From NCBI RefSeq assembly GCF_037083825.1, contig NZ_JBAPLU010000003.1:124001-188000 (forward strand): 64,000 bases of DNA. The letters are read 5' to 3'. The DNA is from Klenkia sesuvii (lineage in GTDB: Bacteria; Actinomycetota; Actinomycetes; Mycobacteriales; Geodermatophilaceae). A model generated the notes under the pieces. It did no database searches. It was not told the origin of the DNA and saw only the letters and a program-made list of their open reading frames with translations. Position numbers and translations under genes: made by a program. Numbering within the stretch: the stretch's first letter is position 1; each line of letters opens with the position of its first letter. Shown here in pieces: positions 59,909-64,000 of the stretch.

Positions 59909-60505
59909 GTGACCGGTACCCCCGCGCTGTCCCGCACCGAGCGCGCCGCGCTCGCCGACCTGCTCGCCGACCTGGGCCCCGACCAGCCGACCTGCTGCGA
60001 GGGCTGGACGACGGCCGACCTCGCCGTCCACCTGGTGGTGCGCGACCGGCGACCCGACGCCGCGCCCGGCGCGGTGCTGGGCGGGCCCTTCGCCCGCTGG
60101 ACCCAGCACGTGTCCGACCGGTGGCGCCGCGGCACGCCCTGGCCCCGGCTGCTGGACCAGGTGCGCAGCGGGCCCCCGGCGTTCCTGCCGACGGCGTGGG
60201 ACCCCGTCGACCGGCTGGTCAACAGCGCCGAGATGACCATCCACCACGAGGACGTGCGGCGGGCCCAGCCGGGGTGGGCCCCGCGCGAGCTGTCCCGCGA
60301 GGCCCAGGACTTCCTGTGGGGCCAGGTCCCGGTGCTGGCGCGCAGCCGGGCCCGCGAGGGCCGGCTCGTGCTGCGCCGCGCGGACACCGGGGCCACCCGC
60401 ACCGTGGGGTCGGGCACCCCGGTGACCACCGTGACCGGCGACCCGCTGGAGGTCCTGCTGTGGGCGTCGGGCCGCGACGCCGTCGCCCGGGTGGAGGTGG
60501 GCTGA
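59909..60505 (+). CDS. TIGR03085 family protein (mycothiol-dependent maleylpyruvate-isomerase N-terminal type)
   Basis: 198 aa from GTG 59909. DinB/MDMPI-like four-helix bundle: CCEGWTTADLAVHLVVRDRRPD, VNSAEMTIHHEDVRRAQPGW (metal-binding His residues) and a C-terminal small domain (TVTGDPLEVLLWASGRDAV). Proteins of this fold use metal and often mycothiol; substrate unknown. TACAAC 6 nt before GTG allows a leaderless mRNA. Confidence 0.88.
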   Translation: MTGTPALSRTERAALADLLADLGPDQPTCCEGWTTADLAVHLVVRDRRPDAAPGAVLGGPFARWTQHVSDRWRRGTPWPRLLDQVRSGPPAFLPTAWDPVDRLVNSAEMTIHHEDVRRAQPGWAPRELSREAQDFLWGQVPVLARSRAREGRLVLRRADTGATRTVGSGTPVTTVTGDPLEVLLWASGRDAVARVEVG

Positions 60506-60536
60506 CCGCGCAGCCGGCCGGTGGGGTCGGGCCCGG

Positions 60537-62081
60537 TCACCCGCCCAGCGGCACCGGCTCGGCGTAGCCCACCCGGTACACCAGCACCTGCAGGCCGTCC
60601 GAGGGTTCGTGCGCCGCGACCTGCTCGTAGCGACCGGCGAAGTACTGGTACACGTCGTCCTGGTAGCCCTGGTCGTAGCTGAGCACGAGGTAGACGTACT
60701 GGTGCCCGTCCACCAGCGCCTCGGCCTCCTCCGGCAGCGTCGCCGCGTCGAAGGGGGGCGCGGCCTCCACCCGGTCCCACTCCGGCAGGGTGGTGACCCG
60801 CGCAGGCCCGTCGTAGTAGTACTCGAACGGGTAGATGGTGAACGGCGAGCTCACCACCACCACGTCGCGGGGCCCTGCCTCGCCGGCGAGGGTGGCCGCG
60901 GTCCGGTAGTCCTCCTCGACCGGGTTGTCGGGGCTGGTGGCCTGCACCGCCGTGCCGGCCACGGTGACGGCCAGCAGCACCCCGACCAGCACCCGCGAGG
61001 TGCGTGGCCCCAGGGTCGTCGCGAACACGACGACCAGCAGCAGCAGGGCCGGTGCGGCCGGGACCATGTAGCGGCTGAGGAAGAACGGCGTGACCAGGTG
61101 GCTGACCACGAACGCGGTCAGCACCGGGACGAACGCCGCGACGAGCAGGTAGGCCGTCGGTCGGCCCAACCGGCTCCCGTTGCGCACGCTGAGGAGGGCG
61201 CCGAGCACCAGCAGCGGCCAGGCCGACACCAGCGTGGTGTTCAGCGCGTCGCTCTGGAAGCCGAACACGAACTGCGAGTAGACGTTGGAGAAGTCCACCG
61301 ACGAGGGGCTGGGCAGCTGCGGGCGGGTCTCCGACGCCGAGCCCTGGGCCCGGAAGTACAGGAACCACGGCAGGAACGCAGCGGCCACCGCGGCCGCCGT
61401 GCCGGCCAGCCGCAGCACCGACCCCCGCGGCAGCCGGCGGGACACCGCGAGCAGGAACAGCCCCTGGGCCAGCAGCACGAAGAAGAAGAAGTAGTGCACG
61501 TAGGCCCCGACCACCGCGCTGGCCGCGTACCCCGTCCACGCGGCAGCGCGGCCGGTGCGCAGCACGGCGAGGAAGGCCCACTGGCTGAGCAGGGTGACCA
61601 GCAGGAGCATCGAGTACATCCGCGCCTCGTTGCCGTACCACAGCAGGAAGGGCGAGTTCGCGAACACCACGAGGGCCGCCGACGCCCAGCCACGGGACAG
61701 CACGCTCCGCGCGACGACGTAGAAGACCGGCAGGCTGGCCAGCAGGAAGACCAGCGACAGCGCCCGGGCGGTGCCGATGTCCGGGCCCAGCACCAACCGC
61801 CAGGTGCGCAGCACGAGGTGGTAGAGCGGTACGTGCACGTCCTGGGCGATGAGCTCGAGCAGCCGGCCGTAGCTGTGGTTGGTCTGCCACAGGCTCTGCG
61901 CCTCGTCCAGCCGGGTGCTGCGCCCGATGAAGGCCAGCTGCGACCAGGCCAGCACGCCGACCACGGCCAGCGCGTGGGCCGCGACGGGGACCCAGCGGCC
62001 CGGGTCGGCCGCGGCGTGCCGGCCGGGCCGGGCCGGGCGGACCCGCACGGTGGGTGGCGGGGTGTCCAGCACCGCGGTCAT
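60537..62081 (-). CDS. ArnT/PMT-like membrane glycosyltransferase
   Basis: 514 aa from ATG 62081. About ten membrane helices. First extracytoplasmic loop has the acidic motif RLDEAQSLWQTNHSYG, used by GT-C enzymes to bind a polyprenyl-phosphate sugar, followed by HVPLYHLVLRTW. The C-terminal 110 residues are extracytoplasmic (RDVVVVSSPFTIYPFEYYYD). Probably transfers a sugar from a polyprenyl carrier to a polymer or lipid. ATG overlaps the GT2 stop by 4 nt. Confidence 0.85.
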   Translation of the reverse strand: MTAVLDTPPPTVRVRPARPGRHAAADPGRWVPVAAHALAVVGVLAWSQLAFIGRSTRLDEAQSLWQTNHSYGRLLELIAQDVHVPLYHLVLRTWRLVLGPDIGTARALSLVFLLASLPVFYVVARSVLSRGWASAALVVFANSPFLLWYGNEARMYSMLLLVTLLSQWAFLAVLRTGRAAAWTGYAASAVVGAYVHYFFFFVLLAQGLFLLAVSRRLPRGSVLRLAGTAAAVAAAFLPWFLYFRAQGSASETRPQLPSPSSVDFSNVYSQFVFGFQSDALNTTLVSAWPLLVLGALLSVRNGSRLGRPTAYLLVAAFVPVLTAFVVSHLVTPFFLSRYMVPAAPALLLLVVVFATTLGPRTSRVLVGVLLAVTVAGTAVQATSPDNPVEEDYRTAATLAGEAGPRDVVVVSSPFTIYPFEYYYDGPARVTTLPEWDRVEAAPPFDAATLPEEAEALVDGHQYVYLVLSYDQGYQDDVYQYFAGRYEQVAAHEPSDGLQVLVYRVGYAEPVPLGG

Positions 62082-63676
62082 CGGAGCACCTCCTCCCCGC
62101 GGGCACCGACGGTGACCGCCTCGGGGGTCGGTTCGCCCGGCTCCACCGGCCGCGGGGGCTGGGGCGGGGCCGGCACGGCGCGCCGGCCACGGGAGGGCGA
62201 CGCGGCGACGACGAAGGGCACCGAGATCGCCACGTGCACCGACAGCCACGCGAAGTTCGCCATCAGCGACGGGCTCAGGCCCTCCCGCGCTGCACCGACA
62301 CCCAGGGCCACGACGCCGAGCGCGACGTAGACCAGCTGCGGCACGACCAGGCGGAGGAAGTTGGGCCGACCACCGTCGCCGACCTCCTTGCTGGTCACCG
62401 CGAACGCCGTCTTCTTGCCCGTCAGCACCGCGTACAGCGCGGCCAGCTGCAGCCACCAGGCCGACAGCGAGAACGCGATGGCCGACCAGCTGTAGCAGCT
62501 GTTGCTGGAGCGCTGCAGCACGTACAGGTTCAGCCACATGTAGGGGACGAACACCAGGGCCAGGGTCATGGTGGAGGTGACGATGGGGGTGGCCCCGGTG
62601 AGCAGGAAGACCACCGGCAGCAGCGCGGAGACGATGATGACCGCACCCGACAGGTAGTAGCTGGCCGACAGCAGGTACTGCCACCGTTGGGCCCAGGTCA
62701 GGCCGCTGCGCAGCAGCGGGTTGTACTTGAAGATGACCTCGAGGCTGCCGCGGGTCCAGCGGAACTGCTGCTTGTAGTAGTTGAGGAAGTCGTCGGGGGC
62801 CAGCCCCTCGGCCAGCACCTGCGGCAGGTAGACCGACCGCCACCCGCGCTCGTGCAGGAACAGCGAGGTGAGGAAGTCCTCGGCGATGTTCTCCTCGCAC
62901 ATGCCGCCGACCTCGAGCACGGCGGTGCGCCGCAGGGCCATGTTGGTGCCGCACATGAACGCCGCACCGAGCCGGCTCTTGCCCGACATGATCGGGCCGA
63001 AGAACAGCGTCTGCTGGTCCCAGGCCGTCCGGGTGACCAGGTTGGTGCGCTGGTTGGCGTAGTACTGCGGGGTCTGCACGAAGCCCATGCGCTCGTCGGT
63101 GAAGAAGCCCATGACGGTGACCAGGAAGTCCCGGTGGGGCACGTGGTCGGCGTCGAAGACCACCACGAACTCCCCCGAGGTCGCCCGCAGCGCGTGGTTG
63201 ATGTTGCCGGCCTTGGCCCCACCCGGGGTGACCCGCGTGTGGCAGGTGATGCCGAGCGAGTCGGCGAGCTGCTCGACGTCGCGCCAGTTGTCCTTGCCGG
63301 CGACCAGGCCGTCGTTGAGCAGGTGCACCTGCACCTGCCCGGGGTAGGTCATCGCCAGGGCGGCGCGGGCCGTGGCCGCCACGACGTCCACCGGCTCGCC
63401 GCACACCGTGATGAACACGTCGACCGAACCGGCGAAGTCCGGGTCGAAGGGCCGCTCGGCGTCCCGCCGCCACACCGTCCAGCAGTACCCGACGATCTGC
63501 ACGAGGTGGAAGACCTCGGTGGCCACCAGCACCCCGAACAAGACCGGGTTGCCGTGCTCGAAGGCGAAGGTGATCACCAGCATGTAGACGACGGCGAACG
63601 CGACGTTGCCGACCAGGAAGGCCCGGTTGGGCACCTCCTGCAGGAAGGAGAAGCGGTCCAGCTGGGGTGCGGTCAT
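62078..63676 (-). CDS. Cellulose-synthase-like family 2 glycosyltransferase
   Basis: Processive membrane polysaccharide synthase. 532 aa from ATG 63676. Two N-terminal helices, then the GT2 domain with VDVFITVCGEPVDVV, GGAKAGNINHAL, FDADHVPHRDF (DxD), ENIAEDFLTSLFLHE (catalytic ED) and the processivity motif QQFRWTRGSLE (QxxRW). Four or more C-terminal helices form the channel; no PilZ domain. Cytoplasmic tail Pro-rich. Polymer unknown, probably beta-linked hexose. Coupled to GH8-like gene and GT-C gene by 4-nt overlaps. Confidence 0.93.
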   Translation of the reverse strand: MTAPQLDRFSFLQEVPNRAFLVGNVAFAVVYMLVITFAFEHGNPVLFGVLVATEVFHLVQIVGYCWTVWRRDAERPFDPDFAGSVDVFITVCGEPVDVVAATARAALAMTYPGQVQVHLLNDGLVAGKDNWRDVEQLADSLGITCHTRVTPGGAKAGNINHALRATSGEFVVVFDADHVPHRDFLVTVMGFFTDERMGFVQTPQYYANQRTNLVTRTAWDQQTLFFGPIMSGKSRLGAAFMCGTNMALRRTAVLEVGGMCEENIAEDFLTSLFLHERGWRSVYLPQVLAEGLAPDDFLNYYKQQFRWTRGSLEVIFKYNPLLRSGLTWAQRWQYLLSASYYLSGAVIIVSALLPVVFLLTGATPIVTSTMTLALVFVPYMWLNLYVLQRSSNSCYSWSAIAFSLSAWWLQLAALYAVLTGKKTAFAVTSKEVGDGGRPNFLRLVVPQLVYVALGVVALGVGAAREGLSPSLMANFAWLSVHVAISVPFVVAASPSRGRRAVPAPPQPPRPVEPGEPTPEAVTVGARGEEVLR

Positions 63677-64000
63677 GGCGTGGTCGCCTCGATCCGGGTC
63701 AGGTCGGGCAACTGGTCGAGGTACAGCGCCATCCCGAACCACACCCAGTTGGAGTCGTAGTAGCCCAGGTCGACGGCCAGGTCGCCGATGTCGGCGTCGT
63801 AGACCGGGAGCAGCTTCTCCTGGTACACCTGGGCCGCGAGGTCGGGTTCGACGACGGTGAAGTAGCCCATCGTGCCGCCGTACAGGGCCGGGGCCTCGTA
63901 CTCGGCGGCGGGGGCGCCGTCGCGGGTGTAGGCCGCCACGAGCCGGCCGTCCTCGCGCCAGTGCTCGCCCAGCACCGACATCGCCTGGAGCTGTTGCCGG
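63673..64000 (-). CDS. GH8-like glycosyl hydrolase (N-terminus beyond window edge)
   Basis: The visible 108 codons are the C-terminal part; the frame stays open through base 64000 (reading RQQLQAMSVLGEHWREDG). YDADIGDLAVDLGYYDSNWVWFGMALYL resembles the end of GH8 (BcsZ-type) endoglucanases; shown here in outline. Next to a cellulose-synthase-like GT2, a polymer-trimming role is likely, as for BcsZ in cellulose operons. The active-site acids lie outside the window. The stop overlaps the GT2 start by 4 nt. Confidence 0.7.
   Translation of the reverse strand, partial: RQQLQAMSVLGEHWREDGRLVAAYTRDGAPAAEYEAPALYGGTMGYFTVVEPDLAAQVYQEKLLPVYDADIGDLAVDLGYYDSNWVWFGMALYLDQLPDLTRIEATTP

Overview
This window is high-GC chromosomal DNA (GC is strongly favoured at third codon positions, and many starts are GTG) from an actinobacterium. 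Gene content points to Actinomycetota: phosphatidylinositol mannoside genes (phosphatidylinositol phosphate synthase, PatA-type acyltransferase, PimA), a mycothiol-dependent-isomerase-type (TIGR03085) protein, an SsgA-family protein, an ANTAR response regulator of the PdtaR type and a SigK/RskA-like pair. Family-level placement is inference; the gene order and the GC-rich repeated terminators would suit Geodermatophilaceae or relatives. I see no phage, transposon, CRISPR array or rRNA operon. Most of the window is conserved core chromosome with dense 4-nt ATGA/GTGA start-stop overlaps.

Layout. 1-14.7 kb (minus strand): thrS, HIT, pgsA, patA, pimA, LemA-like, pdxS, pdxT, yebC, ruvCAB, yajC, secD, secF, apt. 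This order matches the thrS-to-ruv/sec block of mycobacteria. A LexA box sits in front of ruvC. 14.8-20.2 kb: HNH protein, reductase, four tRNAs, an ECF sigma/anti-sigma/membrane-protein operon, an SsgA-like gene, coaE and a small unknown gene. 20.2-28.6 kb: lipoprotein, rpsA, methyltransferase, CocE-type hydrolase, polA, thioesterase. 28.8-35.1 kb: branched-chain amino-acid ABC transporter genes livHMGF on plus, converging on a substrate-binding protein gene on minus. 35.3-39.9 kb: ANTAR regulator, an atypical tRNA, a PLP decarboxylase, TesB thioesterase and pyk. 40-53 kb (minus): gltBD, lgt, trpCBA, trpE and hisI. 53-60.5 kb: FAD dehydrogenase, small membrane proteins, cupin, a heterodimeric ABC exporter and the TIGR03085 protein. 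60.5-64 kb (minus): a GH8-like protein (cut by the window edge), a processive GT2 synthase and an ArnT-like glycosyltransferase, together an exopolysaccharide cluster.

Most interesting result. The liv binding protein (33749-35083) appears circularly permuted. After the lipoprotein signal, the segment normally at the C-terminal end of the LivJ/Peripla_BP_6 fold comes first, followed by a linker, then the segment that normally starts the mature protein; the stop codon falls where the two normally join. In addition, the LivH permease carries an N-terminal signal sequence and an extracytoplasmic beta-sandwich domain. Other points worth a look: a three-copy hairpin family of about 57 bp placed at gene 3' ends, a class I tRNA with an apparent CAA anticodon and an imperfect anticodon stem, a 13-codon leader ORF coupled to trpC, 35-bp inverted repeats formed by two tRNA-Val genes, and complementary degenerate ATP sites in the paired ABC exporter.
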